The notes under the pieces are model-generated. The model was not told where the DNA came from. It was given only the letters and a program-made list of their open reading frames with translations, and made no database searches. From Amblyornis subalaris (Eukaryota > Chordata > Aves > Passeriformes > Ptilonorhynchidae), in assembly GCA_018881555.1 (NCBI GenBank), contig JACAXG010000055.1, forward strand, positions 3,742,978 through 3,806,977: a stretch of DNA of 64,000 nucleotides. The letters run 5' to 3'. A program made the translations under genes and the position numbers. Position 1 is the first letter of the stretch. Each line of letters opens with the position of its first letter. Positions 49,001 to 61,200 of this stretch are shown piece after piece.

Positions 49001-51997
49001 ATTTGATGATTTCAATATAATGACTAGTGCTCTTAATAGCAGCTGGTGTCAATAATTGAAGTGTTGTGGTTGGCTCGTGTCTTTCTTCTCTTTCTCCTTT
49101 CCACAGAAGAATTTGATTATAACAAAGAGGAGCGATATGAATGCAAAGGAGGTGAAATGTTTGGCAATCAGAGGAGATTTCCTGGACCCATCTTTTGGGA
49201 CTATAAGGTAAGGTCATGAATGGGAAGTCACGAATCTTTGCCTGTGTATCATACCAAGCTGTAGTAGTCCTGGTAGATACTTTGTTAATTAAAAGTTTTT
49301 GGTAATTTTTGAGTGGCTAAAAAACCATCCACTGCTTTCTCCTGCTTGTGGTGTCTTGCTTCCTTTTCAGCTAATTCAGAAATAATGGATATGTTGATGA
49401 TAATTGAAATGAGAAGCTTTAGTGATGTTGGGATTTGTTTTCTCACCCATTTCTCTATCCTATCAGATAAACTTGCTGGGGGAAAAGGATGATACACCAG
49501 TCCATTTCTGTGATAAGTGTGGATTGCCCATCAAAATGTATGGACGCATGGTGAGTGAAATTACCAGTGGAAGATGCAGCCATGGTTTCCCTTTAGATAA
49601 AATTAGGTTTTACTGTGTCTGTATGAGGCTTCCAGAGGTCACTGATTTTAGCAGGCATCTGAATAAACAGCAGAATTAGTACCAGGATGGAACCAGGGGC
49701 CTTCACTGCTCGAGTGGTTTTGTTCCATCTGACTGATTTTGCTTTACCCCCTGATTTAATAAAGTAAGCCTGAAAATGTTAAGCAAAAAATCAGAACACC
49801 ATCACCAACAACAAAACCTTCAAGTTCCGGGGTTTTGACCTTGTAACACTTAGGTTTGAAAATAATCTTTTTATCTCAATTGAAGACTTGCAGTGAAGTT
49901 AGAAAACACTGTTCACTTTTATGTCCCTTTAAAAATCCCTGAGACAAATTTAGATTTCTAATCGTGATGTAACAGGCTTCAGGATTTGACTTAATGACAG
50001 TTAATGGTTTTAAAACTTTCCTTCCTTGCCAGCAAGACAAATATAATCAGATTGCATATGCCGCTTCTGTGAATGTTCAGTGTTGGTATTAGTGCAAGAC
50101 TCAAACTTTTGCTGGTGTTTTTTACCAACGCTTAAAAAACCCCAAAAACACCACCCCAAAAAACCCCAAACTCAACCTAAACTGTTCTCAAAGGTTTCTA
50201 TGCAAAAATGCTGTAAATTGTTAACCACTGCTATGCTTGTTCACCTCATAGGTAACTTAGTTACTTTAATTATTGTAAACTGTGTGCTGGAGGTAGGAAC
50301 TGTATTCTGCAGTGACATAGGTATTTATATACAATAACAGAGCATTTTTTTATCTCTAGATACCTTGCAAGCATGTTTTCTGCTATGACTGTGCTATACT
50401 ACATGAGAAAAAGGGAGACAAGATGTGTCCAGGGTAAGTTATCTCAAGATTTGTTACTAAAGGAAATGTAGGAAAGTAACTTAAATATCTTATTTCAGAT
50501 ACTGTATTAACGTGACTCTCATTTATGTATATTTAGCAGAGGCAGTAGAGTACTCTCCACTCTCTAGTTCCTATCCCATATTTTGGGATTGTAAGATATC
50601 AGTATTAACTTTAAGTATTTGGGTAGATAATCTGTTAATGGCTCTAATTTGAAAAGGAATAAACAGCAGTTTAATTTACTTAATGAGAGTGACCTGTGTT
50701 AAGTCTTAATACACAGAAGGAGTTTGTGTGAGAGAGATGCTACTTAAAAAGTACTACCTCATGAAATACTCGTGTTCTTTCGTAGTTACATTTGGAGATT
50801 TAAAAACTAGGTAAACTTCAAGATCTGTGAAGTTTCTTTGATTGCTACAGTGGGGAAAAATTGTCAGTTCTAATTTGGCTAATTATGTTAATGAGGAAAA
50901 AATGCATGTTGAGCTCTCTGTGGTGACAATAAACCAATATTCTCTTTTGATTTAGCTGTAATGAACCCGTGCAGCGAATTGAGCAGTGTGTACGAGGGTC
51001 TCTCTTCATGTGTAGCATTGTTCAAGGGTGCAAGAGAACTTACCTGTCACAGAGGGACTTACAAGCTCACATCAACCACCGTCATATGAGAGCTGGGAAG
51101 CCTGTTACTCGTCCTCCGATTGAACCCGTACATCCTCCTATCGCCCCACCGCCGGCCGAGATTCCCGAGCGTTTCATAATGCCACCTGAGAAACATCACA
51201 TGAGCCACATTCCGCCAAAGCAGCACATCATGATGCCGCCACCTCCCTTACAGCATGTGCCACATGAGCACTATAACCAGCCCCATGAAGACATCCGAGC
51301 TCCTCCTGCAGAGATGTCCATGGCTCCGCCGCCACCCCGCCCGGTCAGTCAGGACACTTTCCGCATCTCAACGAGAAAACACAGCAACTTAATAACTGTC
51401 CCCATTCAGGATGATTCGAATTCAGGTGCTCGAGAACCTCCTCCACCAGCCCCCGCACCTGCTCACCATCATCCCGAATACCAGGGCCAACCAGTGGTAT
51501 CACACCCTCATCACATTATGCCTCCCCAGCAGCACTATGCACCGCCCCCGCCGCCGCCTCCGCCGATCAGCCACCCGCTGCAGCACCCTCCGCAGGCAGC
51601 AGGAACCCCTCACATGGTGTACAGCCAGGCTCCTCCGCCTCCAATGACCTCTGCTCCTCCGCCCATCACCCCGCCGCCCGGACATATCATTGCCCAGATG
51701 CCACCGTACATGAACCATCCTCCTCCAGGACCGCCCCCTCCTCAGCATGGAGGCCCACCTGTAAATGTAAATGCACCTCCTCCCCATCACTATAACCCTA
51801 ACTCTTTGCCACAGTTCAGTGAAGATCAAGGAACTCTTAGTCCCCCTTTCACACAGCCTGGGGGAATGAGTCCAGGCATATGGCCAGCTCCGAGGGGACC
51901 GCCTCCACCTCCAAGGATGCAAGGGCCTCCTGCTCAGGCCCCCCTTCCTGGACCACATCATCCTGATCAAGCCAGATACAGACCCTATTACCAATGA
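46074..51997 (+). CDS. CBLL1: E3 ubiquitin ligase Hakai (complete, six coding exons)
   Basis: Exons 46074-46086, 48587-48754, 49107-49207, 49467-49550, 50360-50433 and 50956-51997 join into 493 codons plus TGA, against 491 residues I know for human. The RING finger uses C109, C112, C125, H127, C130, C133, C145 and C148. A C2H2-type finger follows with C166, C172, H185 and H190; together these form the phosphotyrosine-binding HYB module known for Hakai. Residues from about 200 to the end are proline- and histidine-rich. Hakai ubiquitinates tyrosine-phosphorylated E-cadherin and is also part of the m6A methyltransferase complex (family knowledge). The ATG at 46074 begins MDHN and matches the family start. 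Bracketed by the SLC26 paralogues as in human. Confidence 0.97.
48587..48754 (+). CDS. CBLL1: CBLL1 coding exon 2 (residues 5-61)
   Basis: Acceptor tctttcatag, donor gtaaat; 168 bases with NSSGSLGGLDVRRRIPIKLI then SKQTNKTKPAPRT. Confidence 0.95.
49107..49207 (+). CDS. CBLL1: CBLL1 coding exon 3 (residues 61-94)
   Basis: Acceptor ctttccacag, donor gtaagg; 101 bases with EEFDYNKEERYECKGGEMFG then NQRRFPGPIFWDYK. Confidence 0.95.
49467..49550 (+). CDS. CBLL1: CBLL1 coding exon 4 (residues 95-122, first RING cysteines)
   Basis: Acceptor tcctatcag, donor gtgagt; 28 codons with GEKDDTPVHFCDKCGLPIKM. Holds C109 and C112. Confidence 0.96.
50360..50433 (+). CDS. CBLL1: CBLL1 coding exon 5 (residues 123-147, RING core)
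   Basis: Acceptor ttatctctag, donor gtaagt; 74 bases with IPCKHVFCYDCAILHEKKGD then KMCP. Holds C125, H127, C130, C133 and C145. Too short for an ORF scan. Confidence 0.95.
50956..51997 (+). CDS. CBLL1: CBLL1 coding exon 6 (residues 147-493, zinc finger and proline-rich tail)
   Basis: Acceptor ttttgatttag, stop TGA 51995-51997. It holds the last RING cysteine C148, the finger MCSIVQGCKRTYLSQRDLQA through HINHRH, and a long Pro/His-rich tail ending HPDQARYRPYYQ. Most of the protein comes from this exon. Confidence 0.97.
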
Positions 51998-52995
51998 TAC
52001 AAGCAACTATATGAATAGAGAATGCTATGAAGAGGATAAAACTATATACAGCAGCCTTTTAATTAATTGTTTTGGGGTTATTTTGTTGTGGTTTTTTTAA
52101 AATACTGTCATTTTGACTGTAAGACATTTTGAGGTTTGAATCTTAAATGATTTTTAAGCCTTGGTCATAGGACTCTGAACTTCAAATATTCTGTAGTGCT
52201 AAAATAAGTGGCTTAGTAGACCACAGTTGCATTTTAACAGAACTTCTGTTGCTAGTGTGGCTAAATTGTCCTAAGATGATCACTTGTAATATTATTTCCT
52301 GGAGAAAATGAACACGTGTTGTACCATTCTGAATATTGTTTTTGCTAAATCCAGTGTTTTTTGTTAACCTGTGTACAATAATTAAATTGAAATATGGTTG
52401 TAAATGTGGTGAGTTTTTATATGAAGTTAACACACGCGTAGTTTTGGGACACCATTTCAACATTAATACTTTCCAAATGGGCAGTGCAGTGAAATATTAA
52501 AGGAACTGCAATATTTCTCCTACTGCCATTTACCATTACTCATAATGATTTCAGGCCGCAATGAATTCATGGCACTAGGAATCAGACACGCAGAATTCTG
52601 CGTTTACCACATTTCAGCTTTGATGGTTTTTTCTTTATGCAGCAAGATGAATCTATCAAAGATAGAGCTTTGGGCGTGACATGAAACCGCGTATTTTGGA
52701 ATTTTTTGTTTGTTTTAGTTCGGGTTTCTTGAGTTTGTTTTAAAGCTAGTTTTGATTCAGAAGGTTCTGTTTACATGTAAGCTACTCACTGGAGTTGAAT
52801 TCAAACTGCTGTTCTTACCTATGGCTGTGTTTGTGTGGAAGTGGCTGTGAACTGGCTTGCCATGTCTGTGAAAAGCAGCTTATTTTAGGTAGGGAAGTTG
52901 TGTTTGCCTCTCTCACTTTATATAAATGTGTACAGTAGGAAAACTTCCCATTTGGATAATATGAAAAAAGTGGTCTGAAATCCCATGTGTAGTTA

Positions 52996-53001
52996 AATAA
53001 A
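52996..53001 (+). terminator. CBLL1: Putative proximal polyadenylation signal of CBLL1
   Basis: AATAAA about 1 kb after the stop codon, followed by a T/G-rich stretch (tctgttttgattttgtg). Further AATAAA motifs near 53,623, 53,648 and 53,794 could give longer forms. Confidence 0.5.
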
Positions 53002-53019
53002 AAGGTACACATCCTTCAT

Positions 53020-56000
53020 CTGTTTTGATTTTGTGATACAGGTTTAATTGAATAGACAATAGTTAGGTGTTTTGTTTGGCTTTTCTCAAGAAGTAGCAAT
53101 ATAAGCAGGCTCTTGGGTATGTTTTGGTCCAAAATTTGTATTTTCTAAGAATGCTTTTCAAGATAAATATATAAAATGAGAAGGTTTATTTTTAGTGCAG
53201 CTGGTAGCAGAAGCAGACACAAGACAGTACTGTCTGTTGGTTGGAGTGCTTATCTTTGCATTTCTGATCAGTATTTGCACTGAACCATTGTTTTTTCTAA
53301 ATGCCGCATTTCTGGCAGTGGTGCTTTTAGATTAAGTCCTTTGGGTTTTTTCTAAAGTTTGTAATTTCCTACTGTTCTCAAATAATCTGAGCCACCTTAA
53401 AGCCTCAGTGTTACTTTTTTTTATTTTGTAAACATTTTTTTCGTGGATCATAAGTGTTACATTTATGAAAGAGCTTTGGCAGTGCAACATTCCAAATTTT
53501 GTATTTTTATGCCTAAACTTCATATTTTTAATTGGTAGAGCAAGGGCTCTTTAGCTTTACTCTATTCTTGACTGCCATTGATTTCCTTGTGACCACAGCC
53601 AAGTCTTTTAGGCTACCTTTCAAATAAATACTTGTTTAGAGATGCGCAAATAAATTCTGAGATATACACCTGAATTCTGGAGTATACAAAGGGCCAGTAA
53701 GTGTCAGCTGATTGAAAACCTGCTTAGCTGTAACATGCTTCTTTCTAGGAGAGGGTTATTCGGTTTGGTTGCTCTGAAAACCGAGTCATTTTAAATAAAA
53801 CACAGTGGCAAAGAAACAGGCTGATTGTGATAGTGTGCTATGAAATGGGTTGGTTGAAGATTTACTGTTTCTATACATGTGAAGGCAAAAATGGCTCTGC
53901 CAGCCAGCGTTTTTTTCTTTCAGAAGCTGACAGTAAATAGATGAGAACTTACATGAGTGACTCTTCTGTCACTGTTAAGTTGACTGGGAGGAGGCACGTT
54001 CATGTTACAGCACATAACTTCATCTGGGAGGAAATCTGCGTGTCTGACGCATATTATTTGACTCTGCAGAGCCAACCCCAGGCCTGACCTCCCTGTGTTA
54101 CATGGACTCACTGAGGGCTCGCTGTGCTCGGACATGCGTGGCTTCCTGAGGGAGGGCAATGCATCCCCTCACCAGTGCACTCTGTTCGGGAAAATCGGAC
54201 GTTCTGGAATGAGCTACTACCTGTCAGTCACAGGTGATGAGGAAATAAGGCAACTCCTTCCATCGTGCTGGGTTTTAGAAGTCAGGTTGCATACTTTTGC
54301 TACGTATTCTCCACTCTCTTGAAGCAGATGAAGAGTTCAAAATATTTCTGGGTCCAAAGCTATTCTTGAAGTTACTGGTAAAGTGCTTTTCTGAAAATGC
54401 TGAGGCAGTTCATTTGATGAAGGGAAAACAGCAGGTTTTGCTCTATCAAGAAGCACAAAAGACGAATGTATCTCTGTCACTCTGGACAATGTGAGAATTT
54501 TTTTCTCTATATTTGAGACAAAGGTGACATATGTCATATAGACAACGATGTATTACTCTAAAAATCAGTGGGATGCCTTGAGTTGTTTAGTGACCATGGA
54601 CCAAAAGTCTGTGATAGAGGACTTAACTGAAAAGTCATCCTATGTAGGGAGGACTTGGACTTAGGTCAAATTCTGTGTTGTCTTGTAAGAGGAAGACCTA
54701 AATATATTTTTTTAATTATTAAATCTGGAGTATACCTATGTAACTAAGGGCACTGTTTTCATATTTCTAAAGTTTAAAAATGCTTCCATTAGTTGAAACC
54801 TTGTGTTAACTGTCTTTAATTTGTTTATGGGTTTGGTGTGTGTTTTAGGGTGGTTTTTTCCTTGGTTGGTTGATTGGTTGGTTGGTTTTTTTAAAAATAC
54901 CTGTTCATTTTACTATGAGGTTACAAAATTCATGTATTGTATTTAATTGTATAATTGACAGTCTGAGAAATGATGAGATGTACTTGTGATTTCTTTGGAT
55001 TCCTTCTGAAGTCTTACTGTTAAGACAAACATTTGAATTGAATTATTTACATTTATTTTGAATAAATATCCCTGTCTGTGGCAGTGATCTCCTTCCTGAG
55101 GCATTGCCAAGCAGATCTCAAGTTTTGAAGAGAATTCTGACATCTAAATTTGTTGGCCATTGTAGGTTCCTCTAACAATGTCACATAAGGAATGGAAAAG
55201 AGTTTGATGATGGTTTGTGTCCACCATGGAATGAATGGACACCAGCAGATGGCCTGAAAACATCTGTGCTTTAGAATCTTGTCTCCTTGCACTTTATCCT
55301 TGATTCCATTTAACTGTGCTTAAAGGGTTGCCTACAGGCGTGCATACTTTACAACCAGCAGAATAATTGTGTGAACTATACTTTCTCTTTGTGGTGGGGT
55401 TTTTGTAATACTGTTAACATAAAGATTGGTTACCTACATATGATAGGTGATATTTTTAATGCCTTTAAAGCAAGAAAAATTTAAAATGTGAATTTTTTTT
55501 TTTAAAATCTGATCCAAGAAAATAGAAAACCTTACTGGATGGATTTTCCGCTTCTTTTCACTTCCTGCTCTCAAAGACTGTCAAAATCTGTTTGTTAAAA
55601 ACTGAAGTGAAAGTAACTCCACTATTCATCCCGCATTAGAATTTGCACACATAGCAAGGGAGAAAAACCGTCTCCTGTATTAGGTGAAGTCAGGTGTTCT
55701 CAAAAACACATTTGTGGATACACTTTCCCTGTGGATCAAGTCTGAACACACCTCTGTCTTATTTAACTGTTTTCTGCTCTGTAAAACTTGTGTCTGATTT
55801 TGTGTTGTTTCTCTCTGTGTGCATTGCTGAGTTGCTGACAAAAGCAGGCACGGGTTCACAGCAGAAGGTCCTGTCAAGCCTGGGAAACTGGAGGAGCACA
55901 ATGGATTGCAGCTGCAATGGAATATTGAATGTATGGGAAATAAGTTTGAACTTTTTCGTATGTATGACACAGAGTCCAATGCAGCAGAGAAATGTGCAAG

Positions 56001-58100
56001 GTTTGGATTCATTTTCATCCTGATTACATTTCTAAAGTAAATATCAGTATTATACAAGTTGTATTTCCCTTTGTATTTATTTTATGGTCTTAAAAACAAG
56101 TCTTAGCAATTCTAAAATCATCTTGATATAGTAATTGTGCCTTCACAACTGCGAGCTTTTTCACTCTGTTCAGGTATTTTATACTCACACTAGTGATTCA
56201 CACTGACCAGTTTGTAAACTGAACTGGCTGCATTTGTTTGGGTAATGCGAGTGAAAATAATGAGGTTTAAATCCCTTTTTGGTCTTGACTTAGCCATAAG
56301 ACAGCAACTTTAGTAACTTTTCCTACTTTGAATGGGATCTCCTTATTCTCTCAAGTATGGATCATTAATTTTTTGGGTTTTTTCTTTTTTTTTTTAATTT
56401 ATTTTCAGTGTAGACTCAGTTCATGAGTGCAAGAGATTAAAATATTTAAAAATGCAGCATACGTCCAGACGTGCGTGGGTGGAATAGCAGCAGGAAGCTG
56501 AGTAAATTAGCTCAGTCATTATGAAACTTCAGTAAGTAATTTTGATAATACAACTCAAGTGATTCTTGAGTGCTGGTAGGACTCATTGTAATACACTTCT
56601 GGTAATGGGAAGAGTGATAATGTCTGCAAGCAGGCAGGAATATTTCCAATTTTATGTAGTAATGTTTCACAAAAAAACTTCAGCTTAACTGCTTTAAAAC
56701 ACCAAATTAGTAATTTTAAATAGATGTAAATATGTGACAACTGACAAGAGTGTTTCTTCAGTTTTATTTGTGAAAACATGCTTGAATATGGCTCCAAGAT
56801 AGTTTATGGTGAATTATTTCCTACACTAAATAAAATCACCTAAGTGCTGATGATTGTTCCTCAATTTGTTCTTTGCCACTTCTGGATCAGAAGCACAGGG
56901 ATTGGGAATAGAGAACTGTGAGTGACATTTCTTTTCAGTAAAGAAGTGCTTAAAGATACTTCTTCCTTAACAGGAACCGAGTTTGAAATTGAAGAAAAAT
57001 AGAGGTTTGCATGTTATAATCCCCTCTCCATTGGGCCCAAGACTTTGAATAAACACTTTTAATTTTTTGTTTCTATATTTCATTCAGGCAATCTCTTCTG
57101 CACCATAAAGTAACCGGACTTGAGTGTAGGCTTGAGCATCACAGGCTCCGTGGCTTCTCTCTTTTCCATCCCCCTTGCTGGCAGTAAAATGCCCATTATT
57201 TAACTACAAAGCAACTGCACTCTGCTGAGGAGAGATAGGCTCAGGATATGTGATGATGAATTAATACAATACCTGTTAGCTCTCCAAAAAGAAAGCAGGT
57301 AAGAAATTTGCCTTTTAGCTTAATTCTTGAGTAAAATACTAAAAAGCAGTATATGGTAGTGCTCTAACTGAGCAGCAACAGTGTCCAGTGCAGGACATTT
57401 AGAAACCTAAATATCCAGGTTTCTAAAGCCCTTTGCCCATCTGTCTATAGATCTGGGCAATCCAGCCTGCCCCCCTGGCAGCTCCACACCCACAGCTCCT
57501 CCCAGCTGAGTTCTGGGGCCAGCACATCTCTCTCACTGACCATAAGCTACCTTGGTGGTGTGTGGACAAATGCAGCCACACAGAGCTACCAAAAACATTA
57601 CCTACTGGTTTACTGTAAATGTATCCTTTCTTGAGCACTCTACACCATCTCAATCCAAATCAATGAATCATGTTTGGATCTGAAAATCCTGTGNCTGTCC
57701 TGAACAATCTTCATGTATTACTGTAGATACATGAGTCACTATGTACACTATGCTCATGCTTGTGGTAGTAAGCTGAGAGCAAGTTTAATAACTCAGTCTA
57801 CTAAATATCTTACAAACCATCTAGAAAACTTTATACAAGTTATATACAAGCTGAAGATAAAATATCACTCCTAACTATTATTCTGGGTTATACAAGATTT
57901 CAAATATTTATATATTCTCAAGTAACTGTACAGGTTGTCTACAAACTGTGGTATGAAATAAGAAAATCTGCGTGATTTTATCCTCCATATATATACATAA
58001 ATACATTTATATATATACAGAGACACATAAAGACTAACAAGCCCATTCCAAAACCTGGAACATAACTATATGTAGTAAATCCTTCTTAAGGTATTTTAAA
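53020..58100. other. Tail-to-tail region between CBLL1 and SLC26A3
   Basis: AT-rich sequence with no gene I recognise. It may hold extended 3' UTR of CBLL1 (+) or SLC26A3 (-). A GGTT-type repeat lies near 54862-54887 and a short alternating TA-rich stretch near 57,990-58,020. AATAAA motifs on + also occur near 55,061, 56,827 and 57,047. Confidence 0.5.
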
Positions 58101-58189
58101 GTATCCTTCTGTCTTTGTGCTTATCACGGTGTCCACGTTCATCTTCTGTGACATTGTTGCTGGAGGATATTATATTTAGAAAGTTAAAT

Positions 58190-58213
58190 CTAAAATTTTG
58201 TTTCTGTTGAAAT
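58190..58213 (-). CDS. SLC26A3: SLC26A3 terminal coding exon (ISTETKF, stop)
   Basis: Acceptor ccttttatttcttacag, then ATT TCA ACA GAA ACA AAA TTT TAG. Seven residues and a stop, ending in the ETKF motif of DRA. Its coding length equals that of the last SLC26A4 exon. Confidence 0.85.
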   Translation of the reverse strand: MSTETKF

Positions 58214-61200
58214 CTGTAAGAAATAAAAGGAAATAAATTTCACCTTCTGTAAGGAATAGTCAAGGTAGATGTCATCTGGTGGATGATGTGTAAGTATTTG
58301 CTCCTCTAAAGCATTTGGGTAGAAAGACTGTGGTCTGACATTTTCTCCTTACAGGGTTGCCCTGTGCTGGATGCTGCCCTTTTCTTTAAGTCCATGATGA
58401 AAGGCTGCATGTGTCCCTTTCTTATTGCTGTCTCCAGACTCCCCTTCTGCCTGAGACACTTAGATAAACTGGACTAATGTTGACTTCTCTGCCACAAGGG
58501 CATTCTACCAGTGACCTCATCAGGGAGCAGCTGTGGTGGACAGGTGAGGCAACCTTTGCCTGCCTTCCCTCTGCTCGGTGCACACCACGAGGCTTGTGAG
58601 CCAAGGCCCATCCCTCTTATTCCCGTAAGGCTTTGCCTTAAGTCAGATCCCATCAATAAGCTGTCTGGATGCTTTCTGCCCTGGGCTGACACAAGAGCTC
58701 GGGGATGAAGATGCTTTTGTTATCTGACCCAGCAGTTCCCATGAGCAGCTTTTTGGGCTGCATTTTCTATGGCTGGAGGGCCACAGACAGAGCCTTACTG
58801 TGGATCCCCGGCTGCGCAGTCCGTTCCTGGGGATGATGACATAATCCTTGCTTCTACCGTCCTCCTGCAATGAACACGAGAAGTTGTGGGTTGGGAAATA
58901 GATAGCTTCTCTTTTTCTGTTTTTCCTTTTTCACATTAAAGAAGGTTTTGCTTTTTAAATCCCTGGAACATGCCTGGGAAGTTGACATGGAAGGAAGGAA
59001 GCTCTCACTTGTCAGACCTTTATTGACCCCCCAACCATGCCTCTGGGTCGGTGCAGGATATCTGGGCCCGTTCAGCTAAGAGGGATTAGACAGTTTCCAG
59101 GTGAGCAGTATTCTGGGTCTGGTACATTTAAACAGATTTAATGTATGCAGGGTCCTTTCTTGCTCTTGATATAAGAACACTCCCAGAAAGGCCATCACCA
59201 AATCTGGCAGTACTAATTTATCTGCACTACTTTAGCACTCCTTTTGAATGTGGACAGGGCTGGAAAGCCTACATGCAAGCAGCATAAATTCTGCCTTTGA
59301 AGAGCCTCTGCAGCAAATGGAGCAGTCCCTGTGGATGGGTGACCACAGAGGACTGCTGGTGGATGGGCTTGGATTTCACTCACACTCTGCTCTGCCCAGG
59401 GAGGTAACTACAAGTGAAGTCCACAGCCAGGCCAGCCACCAGTGAGAACTGTTCACTCCTTTCAGTAGTGGTTTTCCATGTACCTGGACCAGGGGCCACT
59501 CTTGCTCTTCAATTTTATTGGAGACCAGCTGAGTTTTAACGACTAACTTTTCGAATATAGAAACAGTGTAGCACACATGGCTATAGCTATACAGGGCATT
59601 GCTGGGTGCCTGGCAGTACTGGAAAGGCACTAATGTAATGAAAGGTGAAGACTGTATTTTTACCTCAGTGAGCTTTAATTTGGGGGAGCTGGCTATGTCC
59701 TTCTTCAGCAAAATGTGTAAAACCGCATCATGAATGGTGAGGAAAAACATGGATGGCTTAATCTCCTCATCAAAAAATGCACTTCTCTCCAGTTTGTCCA
59801 GGAGGCCCTCTGTGGGGGAACAAAATCAAAGCACAAAGTGATCTGCAGGCCTTAAAATAGAAGTAATGGTGTATTCTGAGCATGCCCACCGAGTAAACAT
59901 GTGAGTTGCTGGTGTAGTGCATATTAGAGTAGATGGTTTCCTCTTTATGGATGTGGAAAGGATGCAACATAAATGCGCATCAATAGTTCCCTGCCCTATG
60001 CCAGGCAGGAGGGAATTTGAGCCCCTTTTCTTATTTAATGTGTAGCCCAGGGTGCCTGATAGTGCGTCCTGCAGCCCAGAGCTGCACAGCACAGCAGTGG
60101 CCATAGGTAAAAGGAGCCATCACACATGGTCCCAGCCTTTTGGGGAGGCATGGGAGGGACAACACCTTCACTCAGCTGGATCTGTTTGCTATCCAAGACT
60201 GGAAGGTAAAACTGGGTGATCCTCCACAGCCATAGTCAGTGGTCATCGGGGGAGACAGTGGGACGAGGCATCTGTGGCGATGCCAATGCAAAGGCAAATA
60301 CTCACCGTGTGCCCCAGCAATGTAAATGTCAATGTCGAGCCGGACAAACTCTTTCAAAGTCTGTTAAACCAGAAGGAAGCACGATTTAGATACTGCTGGT
60401 TTTGCTTATAACCATTATGGTGATTAGCCACAGCAAATAGACTAACCACCTTTAGATATTTAACATCTATAATAACGAGTGGCTCTAAATTCAAACTCTG
60501 TTGCACCTAGAGGTACGACAGTCTCGTCACATGTCTGCAGCCAGGGATGGCCAAGCCTTTAGAAAAGGGGCAGTATTGAAAATGTTTAGCTCACGGAGAA
60601 GTAGGTGATCTTTCATAAATTGTATGGCTTTATTGCACCTACATGACACATGATGAAATTTAAAAAAAGAAAATACTTCAAAATCTTCTGGGGAGATTTT
60701 TATAACTGGGATTTTGAGCAGAACTACAGTTCCCACTATCATGGTGGGTCTTTAGCTCCTATGGAAATAGATTTACACTCCCTGTGTATCTCTAGACAGT
60801 TAATTGTAGCTGCTACTCTTTGAAAATGTTGTGCCTTTTGTTTTGTTCAAGGTCATCTGGGGAAGCAAGAGCAGGAGCAGAAATGGAATTCCAATATTCC
60901 AACTCCCAGAAGGGTGTTTAAAGCCATATTTCATATCTACATTTCTGTAAAGCTTCCCAAAATCTTACCAGGTGAAGAATGGGTGCCACAGCCAACACTT
61001 TAATTCCAAACCAGTTTATATTGATTATTTAAACTATTTCGTAAATGTTTTCTATGGAAAATGTGCATTAAAATTCACACAAACTCAAAGGTTGCCACTG
61101 GCCTTCCAGTCCATATAGGAATGCCTTTAAGAAGCAGGCTAGAAACAGAAGAGAATCATAAAATGGTCTGGGTTGGAAGGGACCTGAAAGATCATCTGGT

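Noticed and set aside
51500..52006. Minus-strand open frame of 168 codons opposite the CBLL1 last exon
   Set aside because: It is the antisense of the proline-codon-rich tail, which reads as Arg/Gly/Trp-rich. No independent support.
58150..58245. Alternative acceptor for the last SLC26A3 exon (ccttacag near 58,245)
   Set aside because: Splicing there would add residues not seen in the family. The acceptor next to ATTTCAACAGAAAC gives the expected ETKF end in phase.
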